NCBI RefSeq assembly: GCF_016545825.1
Contig: NC_052616.1
Location: 60,719,278-60,783,277 of the forward strand
Reading direction: 5' to 3'
Origin: Eucalyptus grandis
Lineage: Eukaryota; Streptophyta; Magnoliopsida; Myrtales; Myrtaceae
Length of the DNA stretch: 64,000 nt
The notes beneath the pieces were generated by a model. The model was not told the DNA's origin and did no database searches. It saw only the letters and a program-made list of their open reading frames with translations. Below are positions 1 through 11,700 of this stretch, one piece after another. Every line of letters starts with the position of its first letter. The stretch's first letter is position 1. A program made the position numbers and the translations under genes.

Positions 1-200
1 TTTAGATGATATGCAAATTGAGTTGTTGTGGCAATATGGCACGAAAATTTTCCTTGTCGATTGGGTGAACTCTATATAAAAAAGTTCCATGAAAATGCCA
101 AATTAGGGTTTCAAAGAAGAGATAAGAGCATCTTCAAAACCTAACACGGTGTGGCTAGGGACTCAGTTTCCTTACAATTGGAACGAAGCTTCTAATGGGC
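1..200 (+). promoter_or_regulatory. Upstream region of HMA gene copy 1
   Basis: This sequence is nearly the same as the stretch upstream of copy 2 (about 7733-7989), so the tandem duplication that made copies 1 and 2 included the promoter. No reading frame is supported here. The homology runs to the left edge of the window, so the duplicated unit continues outside it. Confidence 0.6.
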
Positions 201-207
201 TATAAAA
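201..207 (+). promoter_or_regulatory. TATA box, HMA copy 1
   Basis: TATAAAA lies in the context GGGCTATAAAACC, which is also found upstream of copy 2. There is no ATG between this box and the proposed start codon at 365, so that ATG would be the first in the transcript. Confidence 0.65.
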
Positions 208-268
208 CCCAAATCGTGCTTCATCTTCTTCATCATCCATCAAACTAAGCGTTTTGTGTTTTGTGTCT

Positions 269-271
<3 letters not shown>

Positions 272-321
<50 letters not shown>
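272..321 (+). repeat. (GA)n microsatellite in 5' UTR of HMA copy 1
   Basis: About 25 GA units lie between the TATA box and the start codon. The position is conserved in copies 2, 4 and 5. A complementary (CT)n tract follows the gene at 1299. Confidence 0.95.
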
Positions 322-323
<2 letters not shown>

Positions 324-364
324 CTCAGTTTGACCAGAGAGAGCAGATTCGTCTCAGAGGCAAT

Positions 365-1021
365 ATGGCGGTCTGTACTTACACCTTATCACGCATCTTG
401 ATTTTCTTGTGTTTGGTTAATTTCCTTGTTTTCTTGGTTTAATTTCCTGTATCGATGGTTGTCTCCCCGTCCGTCTTCTTTCAAACTTTCCCTTTTCTTT
501 CGCGTGCTAATATCTCTTGCTGGTTTGTTCATCATATCCAGTTGAAGGTACAGATTGATCTCAACACAAACGACCAGAGACACAGGACCACAGCTCGTAC
601 AATTGCGTCAACCGCAGCAAATGGTAACAATTCCTTGAACACAATCCATCTATAATGGCTATGTATAATTTGCTAATTAATATTCCCAATCACCCTCATC
701 TCCCGATTCTCCGTATGCACAAATTTTATCGGAATTATTTCATGCATCAGCCATCAGTATCCTCCCTCTCTTCCAGCATATGTATCTTAAAGAAAACCGT
801 ACTCTCCTTGTCATCCACTATTATGACGGACAAGAATTCATACCCTTGTCTATGTGTTTGTCATCAAAACAGGGTTAAGATCAGTGCAGTTTGTCGGGGA
901 GGGTGGTGGTGTGCTGGAGGTGATTGCCGCCTCAATTGATGCTACGAGGGTTGTCGAAAATATACGTGGGAATGCTGGGCTTCGGGGTGCGAAGTTGATC
1001 TGCGTTGTGGAGCAAAGCTGA
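365..1021 (+). CDS. Small HMA-domain protein (HIPP-like), tandem copy 1
   Basis: The gene has three exons, 365-370, 542-623 and 873-1021 (237 coding bases, 78 aa). Both introns are GT..AG. The first exon is only ATG plus one codon, a layout I recall from HIPP/HMA genes. The product is a single ferredoxin-like beta-alpha-beta-beta-alpha-beta HMA domain: beta1 is KVQIDL, helix 1 runs from RHRTTA to ANG, strands 2 and 3 are VQFVG and VLEVIA, helix 2 is TRVVENIRG and the last strand is AKLICVV. The usual MxCxxC metal loop is replaced by LNTNDQRH, and there is no C-terminal CaaX box, so metal binding and prenylation are unlikely. Exon sizes and splice positions match copies 3, 4 and 5, which supports the model. 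In rice, small HMA proteins without CxxC are bound by blast-fungus effectors; a similar interaction role here is only inference. Confidence 0.85.
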
Positions 1022-1294
1022 AACATCATCAAAGATATTTGAGCTCGCCCGTTGCTCGTGTGGTTTACATGTGGTCATATGTTGTGCGTTGCTTTCTTTC
1101 AGTCTTGTACCAACATTGAATAACCGTGTGGTCATACGTAGGTTTTGTTCATGGGCGTCATCGAATCTCATTTTCTTCCATATATTGTTGTTTTGGGGTC
1201 TGGATTGAATAACGCTGATATGCTGTGGGTTGCTTTCTATCATTGTCTGTACCAACATCCACAAGAGAATAACGATGTGAAAGTTCTATATTAT

Positions 1295-1298
<4 letters not shown>

Positions 1299-1331
<33 letters not shown>
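1299..1331 (+). repeat. (CT)n microsatellite after HMA copy 1
   Basis: A (CT)n tract lies about 280 bases after the stop codon, probably in or near the 3' UTR. It is complementary to the (GA)n tract of the 5' UTR. Equivalent tracts follow copies 3, 4 and 5. Confidence 0.95.
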
Positions 1332-1333
<2 letters not shown>

Positions 1334-1339
1334 CCCTCC

Positions 1340-2063
1340 TTGTAATTTTCTAGGTAATTGATTAGAGTTAGAGACATGAATTTGAACTGATGCAAGAGAG
1401 TTTATACAATATCCGACGCTTTCTTCTCTCCCCAACTTGTTCTATAAAAGATAGGTGGTCACCTCCACGTTAGATGTAATAGTCATGTTAGGTCCATTGT
1501 TAATGGATGATAACTAGGGTTTGCTTAGCGTGACTTTTATTTCCCACTCCTTGTTTCTTGAAATGTTCAAAATTTGACTTTCATTAAGTGTAAAACCGCT
1601 AAATCTTCTCATACATATCCGGTAACTTCATTCACTATTTTTCAGAAGCTGACAATTTTCAGGTGGATATATGAACATCTTTATTACTGTTTACGACATG
1701 GTTCATAGGAGAAAAATCAAAAGAACATAAACAAGAGAAGATTGCCGTCGAAGCACGGTTGAGGCAAGCCTGACTTCATTTTTTTTTTTCAATAGTTTAG
1801 CGGGTTGACAATCCAATATGACGTTATAATTTAATGTATCTTAGAAAACGTCTTTTTGCTTTCCTATGATTCAAATTGCAACTCGCCTTTTCATTCATAG
1901 ACTAGGATATAGAGCCCAATAACCTAGCTCTAAAGGGCTAATGTGTGTTGAACCTTCTATTTGGTACTATGCAAATTGTCTCATCTATGTGCATCGAGTA
2001 AGATTACACATGCCAAGGCGAGTCTGAGCCAATATACACCCTACATAATTTGAATACATGATC
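1340..2063. other. Downstream flank of HMA copy 1, no gene
   Basis: No coding region is seen. The stretch near 1440-1720 matches the flank after copy 5 (about 35190-35410), including a segment reading GTTCAAAATTTG, so it belongs to the duplicated unit. It ends at the target duplication of the large solo LTR. Confidence 0.6.
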
Positions 2064-5000
2064 TGTCACGCCCCGATCCTCCGAGCGCGCCAACATCCCA
2101 CTCTGGTCGATACAAATGCGACTTCCCAGGACACGTCGCCGACCCATTCATTTTCTTACGCATGCGGAAGCGAAACAAATCCCCCGACAATAAAATACGG
2201 GATAGAAAAGCAGGAAACAAAACCACAACATAACACTTTCATAATTCAACAAAATTACAAACAGAGGTCTACAGCCAAAAGTCTACAAAAGACCGGCTCT
2301 TAAAAATGAACTGTCCTACGACCTACAAGTCGGACACATCCTCCAATCTTATCGCTTCACCTCTGCAACTCCTCAATGTTAACCAAAGCTATCTAGCCAT
2401 TCCGTCCATCAGGGACCTGAAATTTTAATCCCACAACCGGGATGAGACGATGTCTCAGCAAGTTCAACCCCCTAAACCCCTATTAGAAAGAAAATACGCC
2501 CAAGGGTGGCCTAGCCACATCACACGAAGAACTTACCTCGCCTCAATTCTTCCCCGCAGTTAGCACAATTCGTATTACACAATCTCGGGTAGTAATAATA
2601 ATTCAAACAATTGGAACGTCATCACTTTCATATAAATCACGATCCGCACTTAACACACATTCCAATTATTATTCATCACACACAAGGGCATAGCCTACTC
2701 GCAGTTCGGCTATCTACTGACACTAATGCCAGGCATCGCCTCCCCCCCATGGAGCGCGGCTTCGTCATTACGTCGACGGCATTCCCGAAGGAGCATGGGT
2801 CCAGTCGGCCTAGCCACTACTGCGACCCGAGCCACGTCACTCTCCCGACGGCATTTCGTAAGAACAAAGGTCCGGTCGGCCTAGCCACTCTGCGCACCCG
2901 AGCCACGTCACTCTCCCGACGGCATTTATGTAAGAACAAAGGTCCAAACGGCTAGCCACTCTACGCGACCCGAGCCACGTCACTCTCCCGACGGCATTTA
3001 TGTAAGAACAAAGGTCCAGGTCGGCCTAGCCACTCTTTTGCGACCCAAGCCACGTCACTCTCCCGACGGCATTTCAGTAAAAACAAAGGTCCAATCGGCC
3101 TAGCCACTACTGCGACCCGAGTCTTTCAACCAGCACACAACAATTCGATAATTAATTGCACAAATCATCACTCAATTTGAAATATCTAATTATCAAATTC
3201 ATAATCTGAATACACAGTAGCGATCAGCATAAAATTCTGAGAATTTAGGGTCCCAACTTAATTTTCGGAATTTATTTAATAATTAAATTTATTTCGAAAA
3301 TTAATTAAATAATAATATCCCTATCTTCACGATCCACACTCGATTTATAATATCCAATCATCAATTTCAAAATCTGACTACATAGCATCGACCGGTACGA
3401 AATTCTGAGAATTTAGGGTCCCGACAAAATTTTCGGAATTTAATAAATAATTAAATTGATTCCGAAAATAATTAAATAATAATATTTTATTAATTTCGAA
3501 TAAAATATATTATTAAATCATATAATAATTTCGAGACATTTAAATAACTCAAAAGTAAATTCATTTATGTCAAACCAAGGCTTATTTTAAATAAACCTAC
3601 TTACCCTTAATTAAGCACACTTTAAATTAAACCACAACCTTAACCAAATCCACTCTTAATTAACATAAACTAACAACCTAATAATACTTAACATAAACTA
3701 AACCTCCCTAAGCATAATTAACCTTCTAAGCGAGGTTTAGTGAGCTAAACTCACCGGATTAGCGAGCCCAGCGAACCAAAACCACGAGGACGACGCGAGG
3801 ATCGACTTTCCTCAAGGCGGGCCGAGCATCCGGGCTCGGGAAGGCGGCCGAAACGGGCCAAACACGGGCTGCCATACCCACTAAAACCAGCTGCTGTCCA
3901 AGCTCGAAGGAGAGCCGTCCGGCGGCGGTTCGGGCGCTAAATCGGTGAAGGAGGACGGTGGATGCTCGAACGGTTGCTAGCGGTGGCTCCGGCGGCTTTC
4001 CGGCGGTCTTGGCGACAACGGACAGCTCGGGACGACGAAGGATGATGGCTGGGATGCGCGGATGAAGAGAAGATGGCACGACGGTGTAATGGCGAACGCA
4101 CACGCGAGGTGCGAACGGGCGGCAACGGCGATGGTTCCGGCAACATGCGGCGGCGTCGAGCGAGCGGAGGGGGCGTGCGTGCGGGCTGAGCGAGCTGCTG
4201 GTTTCCGTTCACCCCTCTCTCTCTCCTCTTTTTCAAAATCCAACAAGCTCCCTTGATTCAAGGAAGAAGATGATGGTGATAGGTCACCTTTCCAAGAGCA
4301 AATCCTCACCCTCCACTTGTCAACATCCTAGCCACTCTTGCCCCCACACCATGACATCACCAAGTGATGTCATACTCCACTAACTCAATCCTCCCACAAC
4401 AGTATTCAATAGGTGCAATTTATTTTTCCGCCGATGCATAAAATCTTGTACAACAAATTCTTCAATTCCACTTGATTCTCTTCCAATTGAATCAAATTGA
4501 AGACCGTAAAATTAATTCGATGTCACCACACTTCAATTCACATCTTCACTTGTCCATAGAACCAACTTAAGTCCCAAAAGCACAACCAATGGCGGGCCTA
4601 CTAATTTCTCGAGCCAAATTAGTCATTCTCTGATTTAATTGCTAAAAAATTATGATTACATGAAAAATCTTCCAAAGATAAGTCAATGTTCCTAAAATGA
4701 TTTGTGACACACCCAGACTTCCAATTTCTGAATTCGATCTCAATTCCATGGTTAATTTCACTTTGGCATGATACTAGCGCGGTCCAACCTACCGGGTAGC
4801 CTTTAGAAATTTTCATGCATTTGACCTGTGGTTAATCATCTCAAGCCACAACGTACATCTTTGAAACATTGGCGACTTTTGATTGTCGGGGGTAATCTCA
4901 AGGTTTCAAATACGAACACAGGTACCCAATCGACGTAAAAGTCGGTCCAAAGGTGCCGATCGACCGAATTGTGCGATCTGGTGGAATCACCCACACTTGA

Positions 5001-5261
5001 TCACATGCCTCTGTCGAGTCGACCTATCTCCGATCTCTAATCGATTTTAATTGTGCCGTAATGACCCTTGCAGACTAGCTCGGTCGAAAGGTCGCTTCTT
5101 GGTCAAATTCTCGAGTCTGATGCATTAGAAACTCTTAACAGCTTCACCCGATAGACTAGTTTTCACATGAGTGGCCAATTCAAGGAAAAGAACTATATGC
5201 GTGCTAACGAAATGCCCGTCTCAATTAATTGAAAGTAGAATCGGAAAATCGGGATGTCACA
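2064..5261 (-). mobile_element. Solo LTR of a Tekay/Del-type Ty3-Gypsy retrotransposon
   Basis: The element is 3198 bp. Read on the - strand it begins TGTGACATCCCGATT and ends GGGGCGTGACA, so it has TG..CA ends in the style of Tekay/Del chromovirus LTRs. Exact 5-bp duplications TGATC flank it (2059-2063 and 5262-5266). No gag or pol sequence lies inside, so it looks like the product of recombination between two LTRs. A GC-rich part (3770-4230) and a tandem array (2775-3122) are internal. Open frames of about 100-114 aa in the GC-rich part overlap on both strands and are not credible genes. Family assignment rests on the termini and length only. Confidence 0.8.
2775..3122. repeat. About 84-bp tandem repeat, four to five copies, inside the solo LTR
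   Basis: Each unit contains CTCCCGACGGCATTT, then AACAAAGGTCC, then CGGCCTAGCCACT and GACCCGAGCCACGTCA. Units differ by small indels. Confidence 0.9.
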
Positions 5262-5266
5262 TGATC

Positions 5267-5973
5267 AATGGATCTGAACTAAACCCCACGCACCTCTTGG
5301 AATGTTCTAATGCTGCATTTGGGAGTTGCCGGACAATAATCATAGCTCAAGTCATTTCAATATGGGGTGACGAAATCTGATTTCTTTAGCAAGATGTCTT
5401 TCAAACTGGCATACAGCAAGAGCATTTAATTGGGGTTGGGACTTGGATCGAAAATATAATCATCCCTTGGGCAATTTTCCTAATCAAGAAATGACTTTAA
5501 TGGGACTACTCGTAAAAAAAAGTTTGTATATGTTCAAGGTTGATCTGATTGTAAAGATATGGAAATCCCCTTGTCGGAAAATTCGCACGCTCGTTCTTCA
5601 CTATCTTTCGTTGTTGGCAGATCTTTGTATTGCTTTGACCCAACTACAAATTAGGTGGAGGAACAAATACCTCATTTCAGAATACGAAAAGAGGACCAAG
5701 ACCTTCGCAAATGAGTTTCCCCATTGAGTCCGTTGGTAATGAGAATTCTAATCCGGCTTTCTGACTAGAATTCATGCTAAGGATTTGCTATTGAATTTCC
5801 TACGAACAATCAGCAAAGACAAGTAGTTCTCGAACAGCTAAGGGGAGACAAGACAGCTATGGCTGTTGAATTAACCTTTTGATATTGAGTTATATACGTA
5901 TGAAAGTGGGAAATTCTCGTGGAATGGGTGTCGTGGAAACGTGGGACTAACGGTAAGAGATTAAAAACAAAAT
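5267..5973. other. Intergenic, nothing recognised
   Basis: The longest open frame (5443-5727, 94 codons) has no recognisable domain and no supporting splice or promoter signal. I see no gene here. Confidence 0.5.

Positions 5974-6021
<48 letters not shown>
5974..6021. repeat. (GA)n microsatellite
   Basis: About 24 uninterrupted GA units, not associated with a recognised gene. Confidence 0.95.
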
Positions 6022-6025
<4 letters not shown>

Positions 6026-6189
6026 CAGAAGCTTGATCACAACCTTCTTCTTTACTTTTTTTTTCGGAAAATGATGGACAAAGCTGCGAAAAATTCATAT
6101 AATAGCCGACAAAAAGGAAAGGAAAATCGATAACAAGAAGAAGATAACCGGCTGTCAATGTGAATAAGGCCCTACTTCTTTATTTTTGT

Positions 6190-7095
6190 TCATGTTCCCC
6201 ATAACAACTGTTCTTTTCTTCCGGTAAGAACAATCGGAACAAAAACACGTTTGATAAAAATTTTGTTCTCAAGAACAAAAAATCTATTTTTTGTTTCCGG
6301 AATAGATTTGGAGCAGAAATAAGAAGTAGAAAAAATTATTTATTGTTCTCGGAACAATTCCGAGAAACAATTTTTCTCTCTCATATTTTTTTTTCTCTTT
6401 CTTTTCTTTTCTTCTTCTTCTTCCTTTTGCCAATCACCGGCCTTGGCCATGGCCGGTGACCTTGCCGAGCGTCACCAACCCCCGGAGATGCCAAGCCACG
6501 GCGAGGCTCGTCAGGCCGTGGCTTGGCGAGGCCAAGCCTTGCTGGATCTAGGCAAGGTCGACCTCGCCCAGCCACGGCGAGGCCAGCCTCACGTCGCTTG
6601 GGCGAGGTCGAGCCTCACCGGTGGCCTCGATGGCTAGGTGAGCCTCGCGAGGCCACCGGCGAGGCTTGACCTTGCCTGTGGCGGTGTGGTCGACCTCGCC
6701 CGGCCACCGAGGCCATCGGCGAGGCTCAGCCTTGCCCAAATCGGGGGAGGCCGAGCCTCGCAGTGGCCTAGTGAGGCTTTGGCGAGCTCGCCGGAGCTTG
6801 CCCAGGTTGGTTGTTGGCCACCACCGTGGCCGGCGACCGGCCACAAAGAGAAAGAAGGAAAAAAAAAGAAGAAAAAGAGAGGAAAAATATAATAAAAAAT
6901 ATTGAAAAGCTAAAAGAAATAACAAAATTATATAAGTTTATCAAACGCATTTCTATTCTCGGAGTATAAATTTTTTGTAGTTATTAAGCGCGTTCTTATA
7001 CTTAGAAATTGTTTTTGGAAACATAAATAAAAAAAAAAATATTATTTCTGTTCAAAAATTGTTTCATGAAATAGAAACATTACCAAACGTACCTT
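6190..7095. mobile_element. Non-autonomous TIR element with GC-rich core
   Basis: AT-rich arms carrying related inverted motifs (ACGTTTGATAAAAATTTTG on the left; ATCAAACGCATTTCTATTC and ACCAAACGTACC on the right) flank a GC-rich core (6440-6850) built from short repeated GGCGAGGCT / CTCGCC words. The same arm sequences occur at 12694, 44391, 45014 and 58179. Frames open on both strands in the core, which reflects composition rather than coding. Exact ends and target duplication are unclear. Confidence 0.6.
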
Positions 7096-7989
7096 AAAAA
7101 TGCATGAACAAGTATGGACCGACATATTGCCTGTTCGAGACTAATCTTTTTCTTTTCTTCCGATCAAGTTGGGAAAACACGAAGATTCTCTGATACGCAG
7201 CGTCGATGTAAATGATGAAGAAGTCGACGAGCTCAAAGGGTCCATGTTGACGCATAAACTATTAGCTCTTCAACACGCACGAACCCTCATCATGTACATT
7301 ACATTTCGGTGTTCTTTCCAAGATATTCACCACCAACTACGATTGACTTTGGTTATATAATTTGCTAATAAATACTTGAATAGATTTGTGAAATCAATTA
7401 GGTCGTGAGGCGAACGTGCTACAGTGGTCATCTCAATGTTGAAAAATAACGTGTGAAAGTAAAAGAGAGTATGAATATGTATCATGCATGGCAATTTAAA
7501 CCAAATATGGCGTGTCGTGTGGAGAAAGAGAACCGCGTGGACGTCAAGTGAAACTTACCGAGAAATTAAGTAGACAAGTGACGGGAACAGCCATGGTAAT
7601 GTTACCCCAATGTACCAACCGTGTGTGTATGACGCGGTTTGAATTTTCATAAGCCCCATATTTTGAGATGACTTTTCATGATCAATAATAATAATAATAC
7701 TATAGAAATGAAATGCAAAATGAAATCTCAATTCAGATGATATGCAAATTGAATTGTTGTGGTAATATGGCATGAAAATTTTCCTTGTCGATTGGGTGCA
7801 CTTGCAGAGAAGAATCTCAAATCCTCTTGATCTCTCTAGTCTATATGTAAAGTTCCATGAAGATGGATCATATTTTCAAGAAAACGCCAAATTAGGGTTT
7901 CAAAGAAGAGATAAGAACATCTTTAAAACCTAACACGGTGTGGCAAGGGACTCAATTTCCTTACAATTGGAGCGAAGCTTCGAATGGGC
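7096..7989. other. Upstream region of HMA copy 2
   Basis: From about 7733 this matches the start of the window (upstream of copy 1). The part at 7230-7340 contains CATTTCGGTGTTCTTTCC, also present near 31680, so it is shared upstream sequence of the gene family. No gene is seen. Confidence 0.6.
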
Positions 7990-7996
7990 TATAAAA
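7990..7996 (+). promoter_or_regulatory. TATA box, HMA copy 2
   Basis: TATAAAA sits in the same context as copy 1 and keeps the same spacing to the (GA)n tract. Confidence 0.6.
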
Positions 7997-8044
7997 CCTT
8001 GCTTCACCTTCTTCATCATCCATCAAACTAAGGGTTTTGTGTCC

Positions 8045-8045
<1 letters not shown>

Positions 8046-8109
<64 letters not shown>
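8046..8109 (+). repeat. (GA)n microsatellite in 5' UTR of HMA copy 2
   Basis: About 32 GA units, longer than in copy 1 but at the same position. Confidence 0.95.
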
Positions 8110-8111
<2 letters not shown>

Positions 8112-8152
8112 CTCAGCTTGACCAGAGAGAGCAGATTCGTCTCAGAGACAAT

Positions 8153-9201
8153 ATGGCGGTCTGTACTTACACCTTATCACTCATCTTGATTTTCTTGTGT
8201 TTGGTTAATTTCCTTGTTTTGTTGGTTTAATTTCCTGTATCGATGGTTGTCTCCCCGTCCGTCTTCTTTTCAAACTTTCCCTTTTCTTTCGCGTGCTAAT
8301 ATCTCTTGCTGGTTTGTTCATCATATCCAGGTGAAGGTACAGATTGATCTCAACACAAACGACCAGAGACACAGGGCCACAGCTCGTACAGTTGCAGCAA
8401 CCGCAGCAAATGGTAACAATTCCTTGAACACAATCCATCTATAATGGCTATGTATAATTTGCTAATTAATATTCCCAATCACCCTCATCTCCCGATTCTC
8501 CGTATGCACAAATTTTATTGGAATTACTTCATGCATCAGCCATCAGTATCCTCCCTCTCTTCCAGCATACGTATCTTAAAGAAAACCGTACTCTCCTTGT
8601 CATCCACTATTATCACGGACAAAGAATTCATACCCTTGTCTATATGTTTGTCATCAAAACAGGGTTAAGATCAGTGCAGTTTGTCGGGGAGGGTGGTGGT
8701 GTGCTGGAGGTGATTGCTGTTGTTAAAATATGTCTGCGAAATGGGTAGAACAATGAAATCGGATCGAGTAAAAATAACTCGGACTTTGAGGCGTGATATC
8801 ACTTTTTTAAGGATTTATTTGCCCCACTACGTTGCTAATGGTCACCGGCAAATTTCCTCCAGGATACAACAAAGTCTCAAGTGAGAATACTAGATAGCAA
8901 TTCTAATATTTCTCCAGGGTCTCTCTAAGAAACAATCGAAAAATTGGCTGCAGTTTTTCAGAAAGAAGACTCGAAAAATGACCACACATTTCTTTCCGAA
9001 AATGACAAGTATTTATATGAAACGGTCTTGCAACTCTTCGTGAAAATTGCGAACAAACATGTCTTTAGAAAATTGTTCGGATAAACCAACGCGACTCTTC
9101 GGAAGAAGTCGAAAAACGAACAATTGCAATCCTTCGGATAAATTAAAAAACCGAATAAGTAATTTTCCAAAGGTTGTCTTGAAAAGGCACAAATAAAATT
9201 C

Positions 9202-9244
<43 letters not shown>

Positions 9245-9671
9245 AAATAGAATTTCGAATTTTCATTTATATTTCATTTCCGAAATTCTCAAATTAAAAG
9301 GCAACCTTTGAACTAAAATATAAAATAAAATAAAATAAATAAATAAAAAGCAAGGGATTAATGCTAATTAAACCGCGGGCGCGCAGGCGTGCTAAGTGCG
9401 CAATTATCCGCGCACCCGCACGCGGGTATGGTGGGGTCTAGCCCCACCTAATCACTCCTTTAACCACAAAAGGAAAATTCCACATTTTTAAACTTACCCT
9501 CCTGCTCCCATCTTTTCTATGTGGGACAAAGAAAAAGGCACTCATTTTGTTTTATCAAACAAAATTCCAACAATTGCCGCCTCAATTGATGCTGTGACAG
9601 TCGTCGAAAATATACGTGGGAATCCTGGGCTGCGGGGTGCGAAGTTGATCTGCGTTGTGGAGCAAAGCTGA
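8153..9671 (+). pseudogene. HMA-domain gene copy 2, exon 3 split by a solo LTR
   Basis: Exons 8153-8158 and 8331-8412 are intact and almost identical to copy 1, with the same splice sites. Exon 3 starts at 8663 but is interrupted after the codons for LEVIA by an 855-bp insertion. The remaining 3' half resumes at 9573-9671 and would encode the second helix and final strand, ending with the same stop as copy 1. Reading into the insertion gives a stop at 8746-8748, so any product lacks the second helix and last strand. The gene is very probably dead. Removal of the insertion as an intron cannot be excluded, but no consensus splice pair was seen at its edges. Confidence 0.85.
8718..9572. mobile_element. 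Solo LTR inserted in HMA copy 2
   Basis: The 855-bp insert has TGTTG..CAACA ends and perfect 5-bp target duplications ATTGC (8713-8717 and 9573-9577). Copy 1 provides the unoccupied version of the site. There is no internal retrotransposon coding sequence. The ends suit a Copia-type LTR, but family and orientation are not certain. A (TA)n tract lies at about 9208-9241. Confidence 0.88.
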
Positions 9672-9802
9672 AACATCATCAAAGATATTTGAGCTCGCAC
9701 GTTGCTCGTGTGGTTTACGTGTGGTCATATGTTATGTGTTGCTTTCTTTCAGTCTTGTACCAGCATTGAATAACCATGTGCAATGTGCTATGTGCGAAGC
9801 CT

Positions 9803-10415
9803 CTCTCTCTCTCTCTCTCTCAACCCACGAGGGCCGGGACGCCTTCGCCCCTCGCAAGATTTGGTGAGGGGTTGCCTCGCTGGCCTCTAGCAGGGGCTGG
9901 GCAAGGCGACCCCTCTTGTCCACCCATGAGGGCTGGGACAATGAAAGGAAAAAAAGGAAAGAAAAAAAGAAAAGGAAGAAAAGAAAAGAAAAAATAATAA
10001 AAAATTCGAAATATATTATAATATTTTTAAAACGGTTTTGTTAGTATAATAGTTTTTGGACTACTATAAAAACAACGACATGTTGTGAGTTACAAATTCT
10101 TGAATGAGTGGATTCCACAACAATTTATAATTTTTTTTTTGTGGTCCAATAGATTGTTATTCTTATAATAGATTAAAGACTCTAACACAATCATTTATCT
10201 TTTTAAAAAATGTCTATGTCAACACCAATCGTGCCACGTAAGAGGCTAGTATCCACATCAATAATTTCCGGTCAAAATTGATCGGATGGTCTCAATTAAC
10301 AAAACATGAATATGTTTGAGACATTTAACAAAATTATAAGGTTTAGGACATCATTGGCAGAAATGTAATAGGTTTAGAACTTTTTGGACAATTTCCCTTG
10401 GTAATTTTGTATCTC
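9803..10415. mobile_element. Decayed MULE-like remnant with (CT)n and GC-rich piece
   Basis: A (CT)n tract (9803-9826) is followed by a GC-rich segment (9830-9940). At the right end (about 10330-10415) the sequence, read on -, contains AGTTCTAAACCTATTACA. This resembles the TIR of the large MULE at 22739, which has AGTCCTAAACCTATTGCA. A MITE-like part at about 10035-10200 is homologous, in inverted orientation, to 32868-33053. No gene is seen. Confidence 0.45.
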
Positions 10416-11700
10416 CTATATCAAGAGGGAGTAAGACATCTTTTAATCGTGCTTGAATAAATGAACTCATTTCTCCATGGACAAATCTAAATTAAGCAAG
10501 TCACTGTCGTGAATTCTTAATCTGTACCCCTTAATGTCCGATCAATCCAGCTCTTTATGACCCTAAAATAAACAATAATGCATGTTCGATGACTGAGTCG
10601 TGCGATTCCTTCGTTCGGTCGGTGTGGCTTGCCTCATAATTAACCTGCTTTCACATGCCGTCCCCTCTTATTTTCTCCCAATGCTTGACCCAACGTAGCC
10701 TTTAAAAACGTTTTCATGACGAAAACTTAGTATTTAAGCAACTGGATATTTCACAGTATTCATTTATTCAGGAATTCTGTAATATAGAGTTTAAGTACTA
10801 AGTTTGTATGATCGGTTTGGGTTTGATTTATTGATTTTCAATTGAAAAATTGAACGTATAACTCGGTCTAGCTGGATAAGCATGAAAGGAGGGGCAGGCA
10901 AGAAGTGGGTAGGGGTGTGCCTTGCTACGCAATCCAACGAATTAAAGAAGACCATTTTTCAGTTTTATAGAAGATGGGGGGCTTGGCCACAATTAACAAT
11001 AATAGTATTCTTGTATTATTTTTCTTTCTTCTTTTACTTGTGATTTTGCTATTATCAGTAAGTAATTCCGCCATATTTACGGTAATTTTTTATGCTTATA
11101 CGTAAGTTCAAGCCTATTCTAAGTAACTTTTTGACATGGTAATTGGCACATTAATGTCAAAACCTGATTTCCAATATCTCAAATAAAGTAATTTCTTTCG
11201 CGCTGGCTAGCATCTTTCTCTATTACAACAACAGGTTTGGTTCTGTCCTCATTTAGGAAGCTTGTCACGTGCTTTGTGACTTTGAAAGGTTAAGGTGAAT
11301 ATAAAATTATATAAAACTAGTAATCTCTAGCTAATTTTTAACTTTTCAAAGCTTTTAATTATTTTGTCATAATGGTATCCACATTAGCTTATTCCATCAT
11401 AGGAGTTATCACGTATCACAAATTTCGTTATACTTATTTCTAATGATGGGTACCTTTATTATACTCATTTATTCGTAAAGGGTGTCATGCAACTTATTTC
11501 TTTATGTGATTTTTTTTCTTATAGATCATTATTTGTCATATATAAGTCAAATGTGACATCTGATTGTCATAACAAGTATCACGACATTGTTGAACTTTTT
11601 CATAACCTCGTAGTAATTGTTAATCGAGTCTGCACAAATAGATATCTACTTTCAGACATTTATTATCATGATATGCATAATTCTATTCTTTCTTTTATAT
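10416..11700. other. Conserved downstream block of the HMA duplication unit (copy 2 version)
   Basis: The block is shared with the flanks after copy 3 (18290-18890), copy 4 (21230-22020) and copy 5 (36000-37080). Shared words include CCTTGCTACGCAATCC and TTAGTATTTAAGCAACT. No coding region was recognised in it. Confidence 0.6.

Noticed and set aside
254..442. Open frame with Glu-Arg dipeptide repeat running into HMA copy 1
   Set aside because: It is a translation of the (GA)n microsatellite and begins at a TTG, not an ATG. The same happens at 7940-8230.
4703..5261. Alternative smaller LTR starting at TGTGACACACCC
   Set aside because: Its flank TGATT matches the right-hand TGATC only in four of five bases, whereas the 3.2-kb version has an exact TGATC pair and better matched termini.
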